A stretch of DNA of 64,000 nt from Chimonanthus salicifolius (GCA_013350335.1 CM023540.1:27507175-27571174), one strand, 5' to 3'; positions 11,131 through 22,979 are shown, numbered from the stretch's first letter. Made by a program: numbers and translations. The notes: generated by a model from the letters alone, not told the origin.

Positions 11131-13425
11131 GAGCTCTCTTTTTTTCCGTAAATCAAGCCAGCAATTTCTTTTTCTCATGTAATTCACTTGTCCTGCAGTT
11201 TGATATAAGCAATCTAAGCACTATATTTCTTTGAGGATCCACCCATGACTTGACCTAGCCTTAATATTCTTTCATTTTGTAGCCCATACAAAATTGACAG
11301 CAAATCATTTTAAGAATAAAAGAAGAAGCTAATTAATTGGGGTTATTAGCTGAGAATTTCATAATCATCAATATCTTTTTTTACACCTATTTGAAATCCA
11401 TTTTTAAATTTTACTGTCTTCACTTTTTGAAGTAAATATATTTTTTATCAAACTATGGGCCAAATGAATAATGGAATAACTAAAGTTAAAAAGTACAACA
11501 AAATGATCAGTAAAAAAATTAACAAAACAAGATAATGAAAAAGATTTATAATCAGGGGTTAAGTGTGCCATTTATAATTCGACCATTTAACTTGAACACA
11601 TGTTAGAGAAGCTGGGTTTGAGTTGAGTCAAATTGATGTGTTTAATAAAGTGTGTTAGCTCTATCTTAGCCTGCTTAATGAATTGTTGGATTTTGATCAA
11701 GGGTTTAAAATAAATGGGTCTTTCTACTTGATTCAAATCAAAGCCAACTAGATTTAACTCTGGTAACTTGTCAGTAAAGCAAGCTCCCAGACCTAGAAAA
11801 ATGGAGTTTGAGTATCATGACCCATTTATAGAATGGGTTGGTTGAACCAGAACCCATTTTATAAATGGTTAACTTTGGACTCAGAGTTGAAAATAAATGG
11901 GGTGACAACCCAAATCAGAATCCACGAGATACCAACATAATGTCATTGGGGTCTACTGGTTGGGCCTCATGAGCAAAGGAAGAATATACTGTTAACTAAT
12001 GGCGGCCATCAATGGATATGTTGGGCTGGGCCACTTTTATGACTTGTTGGATACAATATTAGAGGTGTTCCTTCGTCGGTGTTCATTCGTCTGAATTGCG
12101 CTTGTGACAGACTTAAACACGAATTAAAAATTGAACCAACAAGCAATTTTGTCCGATAGACTGGATTCAGGCTTTTACTGAAAGCCTTTTGTGCTTGTAA
12201 GCCCATTTATTTTAATATATTATATACATATATCTCAAAGTCATACATGATACTATTTTTATTTTTATATTAAAAATATAGCAATATAGATCGAAAGAAG
12301 ACTCAAAGAGTTGCTACTTTCTAAAATTCTTCTCCATAACCAATTTCTACCTACTTGATCTTTCAAAACCACCAGGTATCAAATCTTTTCAAGAATGTTC
12401 GCCAAGTTTGACTGTTAAGATCAAAAGGGTAAAAAGTGAGTTTTAAATTGAAATTTAAATTGGTGGTAGATATTTAACTGTTTTTTTATTATGTACGGTC
12501 AATTTTTTCAAGTTACAAAATAAAAACAGTGTATAGTATTACCTGGTGACCTGTTACAAAATGAACGAGCTTTGACGGCGGGCTCAAGCTTTATCTTTAA
12601 AAGCAAGATAGGCTTTGGACGGAATCAATCTTTAGGCTTTGGATGGGATCAATCTTTTATGGATACAAATGGGTTCAAGCTTTCTTGGCAAAGTTGGATT
12701 TGAACCAATGTGTGAACCTGTCTCACTATTACCAAAATGCACATAAACTCCTGAAGTCTTCCCTCGTATCCTCATAATGTGTATTTTCTTTTTCAATAAA
12801 ATAAAATGAATTTGATATAGATACCTCCATTTTTTATATTTAAAGGCGCGTGGGTTACCCTTTGTGTCATCTTATCAATGGACAATAATGCCCTTCCTCT
12901 CTCAAGAATAGGTTTGCACCAAATTTTGTACAAATGGTCTACGTAGTAGTTGACCCCACATGAATGAGTGAGCTTAAAAGGCCTTGGTTTGTGTATGATG
13001 AATAAGAGAAACTATGTTTTTTAAACTCTTCAAAATTTCACGTTCATCAAACAGTAGATATTCATTGAATTATATCAATAGACTTTAAAAATCAAATAGA
13101 TGTTAAATTGGACACTTGTACAATCCTAGGAAGTAGGTGCACATGAGAGAGGAATTGGACCCTATTAAATCTACCATCGACCCTAACCATGAATTTGATC
13201 CTTTTCAAGTTAGAGGGTCATATCTACCCATGAAGTTTATATGATTAAAGAAGATTGAATTTTTGAGAACTTAAATAGCTTTACTTTTCTTAATCAAAGT
13301 AATTTTTTATAGGTACCATATCCAAGCTAACGGCTTTTCAATCCATAAATTTACTAAGGGTAAGTCAGTCTCGCATGCAAATACCTCAAATAAGACATCT
13401 TAGAGGACTGTTGTTATATAAACCC
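11131..13425. other. AT-rich intergenic DNA, no gene seen
   Basis: No convincing ORF or RNA gene. Diffuse short motifs (AAATGGGTT, CAAGCTT) suggest old transposon debris around 11600-12680, but no ends could be defined. Confidence 0.5.
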
Positions 13426-13537
13426 TTATAAATAGGTGGGTCATATAGATACCCGATTTTTCTGCCTCTATTTTGAAAATATCATTTTATCCTTCTGACA
13501 GAAAAATCAGATGTCTATATGGCCCGCCTTATAAATA
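13426..13537. mobile_element. 94-bp Mutator-like MITE with perfect 9-bp TSD
   Basis: The element (13435-13528) is flanked by identical TTATAAATA copies at 13426-13434 and 13529-13537. Ends are inverted: GGTGGGTCATATAGA at left, the complement of GGCGGGCCATATAGAC at right, followed in both by GATTTTTCTG. The same ordered motifs (GGGT..ATATAGA.ACC..TTTTTCTGCC..GAAAAT..CATT) occur at the left end of the 1.75-kb foldback element at 1826-3574, so the two belong to one family. Confidence 0.85.
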
Positions 13538-14380
13538 ATAATTCATTTTATAAGTCATGCTAATTCACTCATATACAAGTTTGACAAATCCCAATATTTT
13601 ATTTTAAATAATTTAGAAGTATGTTTAGTTATGCTAATCATCAATTTGTGCTTACAAATTTTAATTGAAGTGGGTAATATGGAACATTTTTTAAGGTGAT
13701 ATTTCTTTCACCAATTGTACATTATTTAATAATTTTTCCATTAAAAAATTAATTTCATTGTAAATGGAACTCATTTTCCATCTGTGACCTTGCCGAAGTA
13801 GGTGAGGGAACTATCCAACGAAATCGAATCCTATTTAGAAGAGCAATGAGAGCTTTCATTTTGGGGAAGAAAAGGAAGGAATGAAGTAAGGAACGGTGTT
13901 GAGACCACTGTTAAAAAACCCGTTGTGAACCAAAAAAAACCACCGTGAACCATATAAAATCGTGAGTCGTGAACCGCGGTTCACAACATTTGAAAAAAAA
14001 AAATATTTATTTAAAAATTTTTCCTTCAAAATATCAAAAATTAATATTAAAAAATAGATATATTTGAAATTTAAAGGTTTCTTACCATTTTTATCTCATA
14101 TCTTTTACCGTTTTGATATATTACTTAGAGTTTGAAGTTTATTTGTAATATTACTCAGAGTTTGAATGTTATTTGTAATATTTATATTGAACCTAAAATG
14201 CCTCGAAGATAGTTCGTTAGACAGTCGGATTCTGATAACATTGGTTGAGGAGAGATAAGGACGAAGAAGTAGAGATTGGGTTTGTGAGAGGAAAGGAGAG
14301 ATATGGGTCGCAAATTTTGGGGGCATGGGTCCCATGAGGGCCCACAGTTTTTAATTGTATTATTTATTTTATTTTATTTT
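13538..14380. other. AT-rich intergenic DNA, no gene seen
   Basis: Contains only short local repeats, such as two copies of AGAGTTTGAA..TTATTTGTAATATT near 14128-14185 and GTGAACC motifs near 13930-13980. Confidence 0.5.
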
Positions 14381-14381
14381 A

Positions 14382-14808
14382 TTTTCTGAAATGACATACT
14401 CAACTTTATCTAATTAATTAAAATGGGAAAAAATAATTTTTATTAAATCCACCTTAAGTGATTAAGATTTATTTTCAAATATCATTTTAGGCTATGAACA
14501 TAGACAGTTTTGCCGAACCACGTAAACCTTATGTCCTTGCTGTGTGTTTTTCTTATATGTGATTTGTGATTTGATAGATTATGTGGGTAATTCGCACGAC
14601 AAACAATATCAAATTAATTAGACCACAAAATTTTATGAATCCCCAAAAATTTAAGTCGAAAAGGAAAATTTAAAAGATTCAAATGATTAACAATTTTCTC
14701 TAAAATAATATTTGAAAATAATTTTTAATCACTTAAGGTGAATTTAATGTAAATTGATTTTTTCCATTTTAATTATTAAATAAAATTAGGTATGTCATTT
14801 TAGAGAAA
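14382..14808. mobile_element. MITE with about 110-bp terminal inverted repeats
   Basis: The left arm (about 14382-14493) and right arm (about 14697-14808) are near-complements: TTATTTTCT..AAATGACATAC, then TTAATTAAAATGG, then CACCTTAAGTGATTAA, then TTATTTTCAAATAT.ATTTTAG. The middle 200 bp has no ORF. A TTATTTTCT motif at both edges could be part of the ends or a 9-bp target duplication; the superfamily is undecided. Confidence 0.7.
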
Positions 14809-14868
14809 ATAATAATAAAAACTAAAAACCGTGGGGAGGACTAAATTTCTCCAAAATACACTCACTCT

Positions 14869-15145
14869 CAGGGGTTTAAATATCGGCCGATACGTATCGT
14901 ATCGGCCGATATATATCGGTTTTGGGCATGTGAATATCGGCCGATATGTATCGTATCGGCCGATATTCACAATATCGGCCTTGATATCGGCCGTATTATA
15001 TCGGCCCGATATCAAAATATCGGCCGATATCGGCTGATATTTAAAAAAACAAAGAAGAAAGAGAAAAATATCGGCCGATAACGATATATCGGTCGACATA
15101 TCGTATCGGCCGATATATCGGCCGATACCGACTTTTAAACCCCTG
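14869..15145. mobile_element. hAT-type MITE, ATCGGCCGAT family, copy 1
   Basis: Ends CAGGGGTTTAAA and TTTAAACCCCTG are perfect inverted repeats. Flanked by identical 8-bp duplications CTCACTCT (14861-14868 and 15146-15153). The interior is almost wholly ATATCGGCCGATA-type palindromes. The overlapping ORFs on both strands are by-products of the palindromes. Confidence 0.92.
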
Positions 15146-15164
15146 CTCACTCTAACCCTTCCTT

Positions 15165-15775
15165 ACCCAAAATGTTTGAAATTCGTATCTCTACTTTCAC
15201 GTTGCAAACCTGATGTCTCTTCCTTCCTCATTTATTTTTCCTTCGCGTAAACGACAGCTCTTTTCCCTCTTCGAAATATGATTCGATTTCTTCCTTCACC
15301 TTCTTCTCTTTTTAGAAAAATCGGATTGACCTGCGCGTCACAGAGGATTTTTAAGAGTTTTTAATTCAAAAGGTTTTAGAACGACTCGACCCATGTTTTA
15401 CCCAGGTCACGGTTGACCCGCGGTTCAACCCACGGGTCGGATTTGATAACATTGCCCCCGAAACATTTGAAATTCTTATCTCTGCGGTTGCAAACCCGAT
15501 TTCTCCTCCTTCCTCTTTTATCTCTCCACGATTCTTTCACCAACAGCTCTTTTTTCTGTTAGAAATAGGATTCGATTTGCTTGAATCTTTCCCTCACCTT
15601 CTTCTCTTATCCTTCTCCTCCTATATCTACCATCTTCTTTTCGATTTCCATATGCGAACTCTCTCTCTCTCTCCCTTCAGCTGAATCAGTGGCCGGTTTC
15701 TCTCCTTCCCACTCCGACGGACGACGTCAAGCAGTCGGACCCTCTTCTCCTTCACGCAGGTAATTTTCCCTGTTT
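15165..15775 (+). promoter_or_regulatory. Duplicated pyrimidine-rich leader upstream of the HSP70 pseudogene
   Basis: A block of about 145 bp (near 15168-15312: TTTGAAATTC..ATCTCT..GCAAACC..ACAGCTCTTTT..GATTCGATTT..CACCTTCTTCTCTT) recurs at about 15457-15608. The second copy leads into a GC-richer stretch ending CACGCAG followed by GTAATTTT (near 15759), a plausible leader exon and splice donor. The exon could be spliced to the acceptor TTTTCTAG directly before the pseudogene ATG at 16524. Inference from splice-site appearance only. Confidence 0.35.
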
Positions 15776-16523
15776 TAACACCTTTGCCTTATGGAAGAGA
15801 AACCCTTTTTCTTTGTTGGCCTTTAGAGTTTTAGATTTGAGTGTTGATAAGTCTTTTAACTCAGTTTTTCTTTTCTTTTCTTTTTATTTGAAGTTTGAAT
15901 TTTTAGTTTCTTCTCTTCCTTCTCTATTTTCTCTCTCTTCCTCTGTGACATTTCTTCTCTTTGAGTATTCTACTTACGGTTTCTAATGGAACCCTGTGAA
16001 GTCGGGAGAAATGGAGAACAGCTTGATGAAGATCAAGCAGCAGCTTATGTGGGGTTTGGGCAGTAATCTCTTGCAGGGCTGTTTCTTAAACGATCACAAA
16101 CGGTGCAATTTCTTACCTACCTGTCCCATTCCACAACAAAACTGGATTTTGGGATCTGTTTATTTGTTTATGATGTGGAGATGAGGATTTGGGCTTTATC
16201 TGATTGTCATTAAATTTGTTATTAATGATTATTTTGATTGGTAAATCTAAGAAATGCTTTGGTGGGATGCTGCCCAAATGTGTGGCCCATAAGTAGCGCT
16301 GATCAATGATCAATTCAAACTGTTCCACACACCACTCTTCCTCTGAATTCAAAGAAGTTTTAATGTTGATCACTCATTTCATTACTTAGATCAGATGAAT
16401 ATAAACATCAAATAGGTCAAATTTAAGTATGCCAAAAACCTTAGAAATATTATTTGGAAAGACTTCAGCTTTACATAAACATGTATTCTTTAAATCTAAA
16501 TTTGCGTCCCTCTTATTTTCTAG
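15776..16523. other. Possible leader intron of the HSP70 pseudogene
   Basis: AT-rich, no gene seen. From about 16351 the sequence matches the region upstream of the first HSP70 copy (from about 6316). Confidence 0.4.
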
Positions 16524-19032
16524 ATGGAAGAAAAGGGCAAAGTTTTCGCAATTGGCATCGATCTTGGTACCACATATTCGTGAGTTGGTGTTTGGCTTAC
16601 AAACAATAATAGGGTTGAGATCATAACGAATGATCAAGGCAATCACACTACACCATCATCTGTTGCATTCACATAAGCTAGGCGTCTCATAGGAGATGCT
16701 GCAAAGAATCAAGCTGTGAGGAATCCCGTCAACACTATCTTTGGTAAATTTCTAGTTTTGAATGATTCTCTGTTCTTCCATATGATTGCAAGCTATTTTT
16801 TATTTTTGATATTGCATTCTTTTGATCTCCATTTGATAACTATGCATTTCTAATCTTCTCTTATTTTTAGATATTTTATAAGTCACATCCATTGATCTTA
16901 ATTTGTAAGAAATGCTCTTGATATTTTAAAATAATGCTTTAAGAAGTTAATAACTAGAAACATGCTGCCTCCAATTAATGTGATCATTGTGGAATGTTCT
17001 TTGTAACTATGAAATAGCCATGGCTGCTAACTGTTGTTTTTGTCAAAATTCATTAGCCCAAAATAATTGGTCTTTGATTTTGTAATGATCTTATTTCTAC
17101 TATCCATCTAGTCTCAATGGATTGGATGCTCAAAAATGAAAAATGGGGTTGTGTTGGAGTATTACTTTTCCTGCTAACTTGAGTATTGAACATCCGAAGT
17201 GGCCAATCATGTGTTAGAAATAACCTTTCCAAAAAACCTTTAGCTTAAATACGGAATCTCTTTTAATTTCATTACATTTTGTTTGCAATGCCTCTTCATC
17301 ATTTCAAAAATTCATGTCATTAACTTTGTTTCAGATGCGAAGCGATTAATCGGAAGGAGATACAGTGATGCCTCAATTCAAAGTGATATTAAGCTTTGGC
17401 CTTTCAAGGTCATACAAGGCTCAGGCAACAAACCCATGATTGTCATTGAATATAAGGATGAGGAAAAACAATTTGCTGCAGAGGACATCTCTGCAATGAT
17501 CCTCACGAAGATTCGTGAGATTGCTGAGGACTATCTTGGCACCAAGGTTAAAAATACAGTGGTCACTCTCCCTGCTTATTTCAATGATTCACAGCGCCAG
17601 TCAACAAAAGATGCGGGTACGATTGCAGGGCTAAATGTCATGCACATCATATCTGAGCCAATTGCTGCAGCCATTGCTTATAATCTTCAAACAAATGCAT
17701 GTAATAAAGTTGAGAAGAATGTTCTCATCTTCGATCTTGGAGGTGGAACCTTTGATATTTCCGTTCTCATTGTCAGAGAGGGTAGATTGGAGGTGAAGGC
17801 CTACTGCAGGAGATACTCATCTCGGTGGAGAGGACTTCGACAATCATATGTTGGACCATCTCATCAGGAATTCAACATGAAGCACCAAAAAGACATCAGT
17901 GGAAATCCAATGGCAATAAGAAGGTTGAGGACAGCATGTGAAAGGGCAAAGAGGGTACTCTCAACCATGGTTAACACCAGTATCGATATTGATTGTTTGC
18001 ATGGGGGAATAGACTTCCATTGCATTTTCACCCGTGCAAAGTTTGATGAGCTGAACATGGATCTCTTCAGGAAATGTTTAGAGCTTGTTGAGAATTGTTT
18101 GGATGATGCTAAGATGACCAAGGACTCCATCCATGATGTCGTGCTTGTCGGTGGTTCCACTACGATCCCAAGGGTTCAAAGGTTGCTGCAGGACTTCTTC
18201 AACGGCAAGGAGCTCTGCAAGAGTATCAACCCTGATGAGGCTGTTGCCTTTGGCGCTGCCATCCAGGCTGCCAAGATGATTGGTTTGGGAAATAAGAGGG
18301 TGAGGGATTTGGTACTATTGGATGTCACCCCTCTATCACTTGGAATCAATGTCCATGGAGAACTAATGGATGTTGTTATTCGAAGGAACACAACCATTCC
18401 CACAATAAAGAAGCGGATTTATTATACCTGTAAAGACTGCCAAACCAGCATTTTATTCAAAGTCTACCAGGGTGAAAGATCTCGATCCACAGAAAACAAC
18501 TTATTGGGCAAATTCGTTCTTAGTGATATCTCTTCTGCCCCAAAACGTGAGATTCCAGTCACAGGTGTGCTTTCAAATAGATGATAATGGTATCTTAATA
18601 GTTTCTGCAACAGTCGAAAGGACCAGGCAAAAGAGTGAGATTACTATCTACAATAACGATCATATTTTAAATCAGAAGCAAATAGAGAAGATGCTTGAAG
18701 ATGCTAAAAAATACAGGCTTGAAGATGCACAATTCAAGAAGGCAGCACGGGCTAGGATTGATCTAGAGAATTGTTTGTATGACATTAAGAAGAATATCAA
18801 CAACCACAAGATTGGTTCAAGGCTTCCTGCCATGGGCATGAAGAAGATCGAGGAAGCCCTTAAGGAAATGGAAGAATGGCTTCGTATCAACCCTAATGGA
18901 AAGGCTGATGAATTTCGTCTCAAGAAGAATGAGTTAAAGTGCATCTGTGATCCTATAATTTCGTCCAGTGTATGGCTTACCGGGTTAGCCATATTGATAA
19001 TAAGATTTTGTTCACGGCCGGCTAAAGGGTAA
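16524..19032 (+). pseudogene. HSP70 pseudogene (second copy)
   Basis: Paralogue of the gene at 6526, with the same two-exon structure (exon 1 16524-16743, exon 2 from 17335). Exon 1 has TGA at codon 20 (16581-16583, where the other copy has Cys) and TAA at codon 51 (16674-16676). In exon 2 an extra base near 17801 and a missing base near 17867 put about 22 codons out of frame, then restore it; this destroys the [11 protein letters not shown] segment of the ATPase domain. A third indel near 18561 (VT..GVL) breaks the substrate-binding part as in copy 1, but at a different base. After ..CICDPII (about 18960) similarity to HSP70 stops and unrelated sequence follows, so the true C terminus is missing. 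Signatures [12 protein letters not shown] and LVGGST.IPRVQ are still readable. Confidence 0.9.
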
Positions 19033-19596
19033 GGCAACTGAGGCGGCAATGGCTTTAGACCCCCATTTAGGAAGGCCCCAAACATAGAGGCAAGAAGAAG
19101 AAAAAGTTCAATACATTGAAAAAACTGAGAGAGGACTACTGCGAAGGCAAGCATCTCTCATCCCTTTCAGTCACGACCGCTTATCTCTCTGAGATCTCTG
19201 CAGTGAACGGCGCAACTACCATCGCCGCTTCATCTCTCTGCATAAACGGTGCTTAGAAAAGAATTAAGTTTTGGGCGCGTATGGTTTTTTTATTTTTAAG
19301 AGAACTAAGGTATTTTTGTCTTTTAAGGAGAATGGATGTAGGTTCTTGTCGTTGGAGAGAAAACAAAGATGAATTGTGTTGTTTAAAATTATAATAATTA
19401 TTTTCAGCGCTATGAATGGATTCTTATTATATTTTATAAAAAAAATCTTAAATAATCTATATAGACTCATTAATCTAGTAACTTAGAGCTTTATTCACTA
19501 TTAATTAATAATTTAATATTATTTATAATATAATATTTATGGCACAGGATTGAATTTTAGTTAATCCAACCTTCCATCGAGATAGTTCAGTGGGCT
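19033..19596. other. AT-rich intergenic DNA, no gene seen
   Basis: No supportable gene. Around 18990-19090 a GC-richer stretch (GGCAACTGAGGCGGCAATGG..CCCCATTTAGG) may be transposon debris. Confidence 0.4.
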
Positions 19597-20159
19597 TATA
19601 GAAAATCTACTTCGTTGAATAAGTCTAACAATAGTTTTAAAAGTTTCAAATATCAACAGCAGATAAAGAGTAAAATTTTATCAAATTCAATCTATAATCA
19701 TAGTCATTTAATAAAGCTGATGATTTTTATAAGCCTTATGTAGAAATAGGTTTTTCAAACTCGTCAAAACCCATCCAGAATCATTGATGAGACCCATATG
19801 GAGCTATTGTAGATGTGCTGTCTAAATTTTTTTCTAAATATTTTATATAATTTAAAGTTTTGAACAGAAAAACTTAAGCCGAATATCATCCTATTTTGGG
19901 GTACTTTTAAAATTTAACTCAACATTTTATATAATTTAAGAACTCTGAAAAAACTCATGCTAGTCAACTTAAGTTAATGCAGCCAAGTTCAATTTTGAGC
20001 CAACTGAGCCAGTGAATTTTACCCGTATTAAGAAAGCAAAGTAAAACTGGTTATATTTTTAGATTTGACTGATTTCAAGTTGATTCTGAGTTTCAAATTT
20101 TCAAACTATAATTTATATATTTCTTACCTTTTTCAATGTAAAAAATTCAGCATTTATTT

Positions 20160-20282
20160 TAGGGATGCAACTCAGGTTGAATCAGGGTCGGGTTTCAAGA
20201 TACTCGACCCGATCCGACTTAATATTTATAGAACTCAACCCGACTTGATTCGAAACTCTCAATCCGACCCGATCCGACTTCA
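20160..20282. mobile_element. hAT-type MITE, GGGTCGGGTT family, truncated copy 2
   Basis: The left end TAGGGATGCAACTCAGG matches the family; the right half including the terminus is missing. It forms the junction between the two copies of the 19597-20960 duplication. Confidence 0.6.
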
Positions 20283-20469
20283 AGAAAATCTACTTCCTTG
20301 AAGAAGTCTAACAATAGTTTTAAAAGTTTCAAATATCAACGGCAGATAGGAGTAGAATTTTATCAAATTTAATCTATAATCACAGTCATTCAATAAAACT
20401 GATTTTTATATTATAGAAATAGGTTTTTTAAACTCTCCGAAACCCATCTATAATCATTGATGAGACTAT

Positions 20470-20616
20470 GATATGTATCGACCAATATTCAGCTGATATC
20501 GAACGAAATCCGATATATCGCCGATATCGTCTTATATCGGTGATTTTAAGTAAATAAAAAAAAAAAAATTGCAGCCGATATCCAATATCGGTCATTTCCA
20601 TTTTTTTCAACCCCTG
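20470..20616. mobile_element. hAT-type MITE, ATCGGCCGAT family, copy 2 (decayed left end)
   Basis: The right end TTTCAACCCCTG is typical. The interior has decayed GATATATCGCCGATATCG repeats. The left terminus is no longer recognisable, but the uninterrupted paralogous sequence near 19800 bounds it to about 20465-20475. Confidence 0.65.
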
Positions 20617-20960
20617 CTTTGTAGATGTGCCACAAAAGTGTTGTCTAACTACATTTTATATAATTTAAAATTTTGAAGAGAAAAACATAAGCCGAATATC
20701 ATCCTAATTAATTCGATCCTATTTTGAAGTACCTTTAAAATTCAACTCAACATTTTATCTAATCTAAAAACTCTGAAAAAACCCAGGCTAGTCAACCTAA
20801 GTTAATGCAGTCTAGTTGAATTTTGAGCCAACTGAGCCAGTGAATGTTACCCATGTCTTAAGAAAGCAAAGTGAAACTTGATTCTGAGTTTCAAATTTTC
20901 AAACTATAATTTTTATATTTTTTACCCTTTTCAATGTAAAAATTCCAACATATATTTTAA

Positions 20961-21878
20961 ATCGTGTTCCTTCTCTACCATGCATTGTATTTTTTCCTGA
21001 TAAGTGCCAACTTTGGGGTTATAATCATCAAACCTGAAGTGGGAGCCTGTGGATTCGAGCCTCCATAGCCTAATCTTGGTGTGTCCTAAGAATAGTGGGC
21101 TCGGCCGTGGGAGTTTTTATAAAACTATGTCTGAATATCCCACACATAAATCCAAACAAAAATATGGAGAGGTTTAAGTTTTTTTTGTAATGTATGGCTA
21201 TAGGTTGGCCGGGTTAGGCCTGGCCCAACTTGATAACTTGTCTAAGCCAATTATATTTAGTCTCCATTTCATCTCGAGCAGTGCTGAGGACCACTCATTA
21301 TCAAATATTATTATTTTCTGTCAATTTTTTTTGGTTGAAGTTTTAGTACAATTCATAATTATTTAAAATTAGGTATCAGGAAAATAACTGTAGCTCTGTA
21401 ATTTGGGAATTTTTATGGTAGTCAAAATTTGTTTGGTGGCTTTAAAATCATTTGATAGAATATGAGAATTATATATTTAAATTTCAGGGGTGAAAATAAA
21501 AAAACTCACAACAATCTAGTTTTGCCTAGTAATACCAATTTACCAAATAGGCCCTTAAGCCTATGGAAATTGGGAACCTGATAATAGTGTCCCAAAGCCC
21601 AGAATCCGATTCTTCTTTTTTATTTTGTTTGAAATTTGGTAAAAAAATGTCTTTGATTTTGATCATTCTGATGGCACATGGTTTTTTTTATTGATCGATA
21701 CTTGAAAATCTCTCAATCCGCACACACCGGATAAAATTACGATGAGTGGTCCATTGAGATTGAACGTGAATTGAATAGAAGAACGTAAAATCATTTACTA
21801 TTAGACTATTTAAATTTCTAATATTTTATGAGATATGTATCTCTAATTTTGAAATAGGCAGATCTGCAGGTAAATTTT
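20961..21878. other. AT-rich intergenic DNA with one SINE
   Basis: No gene is seen. Contains the SINE fragment at about 21035-21160. Confidence 0.45.
21035..21160 (+). mobile_element. SINE fragment, family 1
   Basis: B-box-like GGATTCGAGCCTCC followed by a conserved body (AGCCTAATCTTGGTGTGTCC..AGTGGGCTC..TGTCTGA.T.TCCCACAC). The same body occurs at 44757 (plus) and 58040-58215 (minus). The A-box half is missing here. Confidence 0.6.
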
Positions 21879-22020
21879 CAAAGGGTGGCCATCCTAACAC
21901 AGGAAGACCAATTTCTAAAAGTCACTTAAAATTCGTACGACGGATGGAGACAAAGTGAGAAGTTCACTGAGACTCGTGTCTCCTAAAAAAGTATTCCCGT
22001 GTTAGAATGGACACCCTTTG
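21879..22020. mobile_element. MITE with about 25-bp terminal inverted repeats
   Basis: The left end CAAAGGGTGGCCATCCTAAC and the complement of the right end, CAAAGGGTGTCCATTCTAAC, match at 18 of 20 positions. Flanks GTAAATTTT and GCAAATTGT match at 7 of 9 allowing a one-base offset, so a 9-bp Mutator-type TSD is possible but not proven. No ORF. Confidence 0.65.
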
Positions 22021-22900
22021 CAAATTGTATTAAGTTTTATAAATTATAACTTAAATCGGCTTCAAGTGGATCTGATATATTTTGAGTGAGAGAGAGAGAG
22101 AATAGTAGATAATTAATTGATCTATGCTTGTGGGGCAGCACGGAATCATCAACTATTCAAATTTCAAACTAGAAATTCAAACTTGGGTAAAAAAGAAATA
22201 CAATCCTCTACTGCATATAACATCTCCTGTTGTAGAATTTATATCATTTTCATACAATTTTAGAACTACCATACTTCAGAATTAGGTCAATTAATTACTC
22301 TTAGAATGTAAAATATTACTTATTTTTCATAGAAATTAGCAACCAAATGGGCCTCTTAAAAGTGGAACCACTCACCACTGAGTATTCAATTAGGAAAACC
22401 TGGCGCGCCACCACTACATAGTTTTCTAGAAAAGAAGTGTATAATCATTTATGTGGCACTTGATAGTGATACTTGTCGAGAGACACATTTCACAAAAGTG
22501 GAAAAAGATTGTGCTACTTTTCAAATTTCATGTTTCCAATGCTTTGTATATTAAACTAAATAAAATATATAATTAAAGGATATTGAACATTTTATGTTCA
22601 GCGACGCAGATTTTAGTATATTCTCAATTTTACTTTTCATATGAATAGTAAAATTTCAATGAGTTGATTTTTACTGTTCATATAAATTTTGGCGAGTCGA
22701 TTTGGAATTTTAGAGAACCGAATTGCACTGTTTATGAATTTTGACGAGTCGATTGCACTGTTCATGAATTTTGGTATTCTTTTTTCTTCACTACGACAAG
22801 TGAAAGGTAAATTGGACTTCATGGTAAAACCCGTATCTGTATACACAAAATGCCTGTATGAAGATCGCTGGCCATAATTAAAGTGGAATTTTCTAGAAAC
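22021..22900. other. AT-rich intergenic DNA, no gene seen
   Basis: A (GA)n run near 22088 and a degenerate repeat of CACTGTTCATGAATTTTGGCGAGTCGATT type at about 22650-22775. The antiparallel ORFs here arise from that repeat. Confidence 0.45.
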
Positions 22901-22979
22901 TATTCCTTTCATTTGCTTAAATCAAATGAAAAAAAAAAATTAAATAAACATTTTTTTTCATAATCGATATGTCCGCAAT

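Larger units (their letters stand above)
19597..20960. repeat. Direct duplication of about 0.6 kb with two nested MITEs
   Basis: Copy 1 (about 19597-20160) and copy 2 (about 20285-20960) share ordered blocks: GAAAATCTACTTC, AAGTCTAACAATAGTTTTAA, TCATTGATGAGAC, AACTGAGCCAGTGAA and TTTTCAATGTAAAAA. Between them lies a truncated hAT-type MITE (20160-20282). Copy 2 is also interrupted by an ATCGGCCGAT-family MITE (about 20470-20616) at a place uninterrupted in copy 1. Confidence 0.8.

Noticed and set aside
14800..15150. ORFs on both strands with repeated GRYD/YRPI peptides (also at 33816-34032 and 20428-20610)
   Set aside because: Direct translation of the ATCGGCCGAT palindromes inside MITEs; both strands are open for that reason.
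15581..15763. 60-codon Ser/Pro-rich ORF as a gene
   Set aside because: Pyrimidine-rich leader DNA read as protein; ends at a splice donor-like site and has no family.
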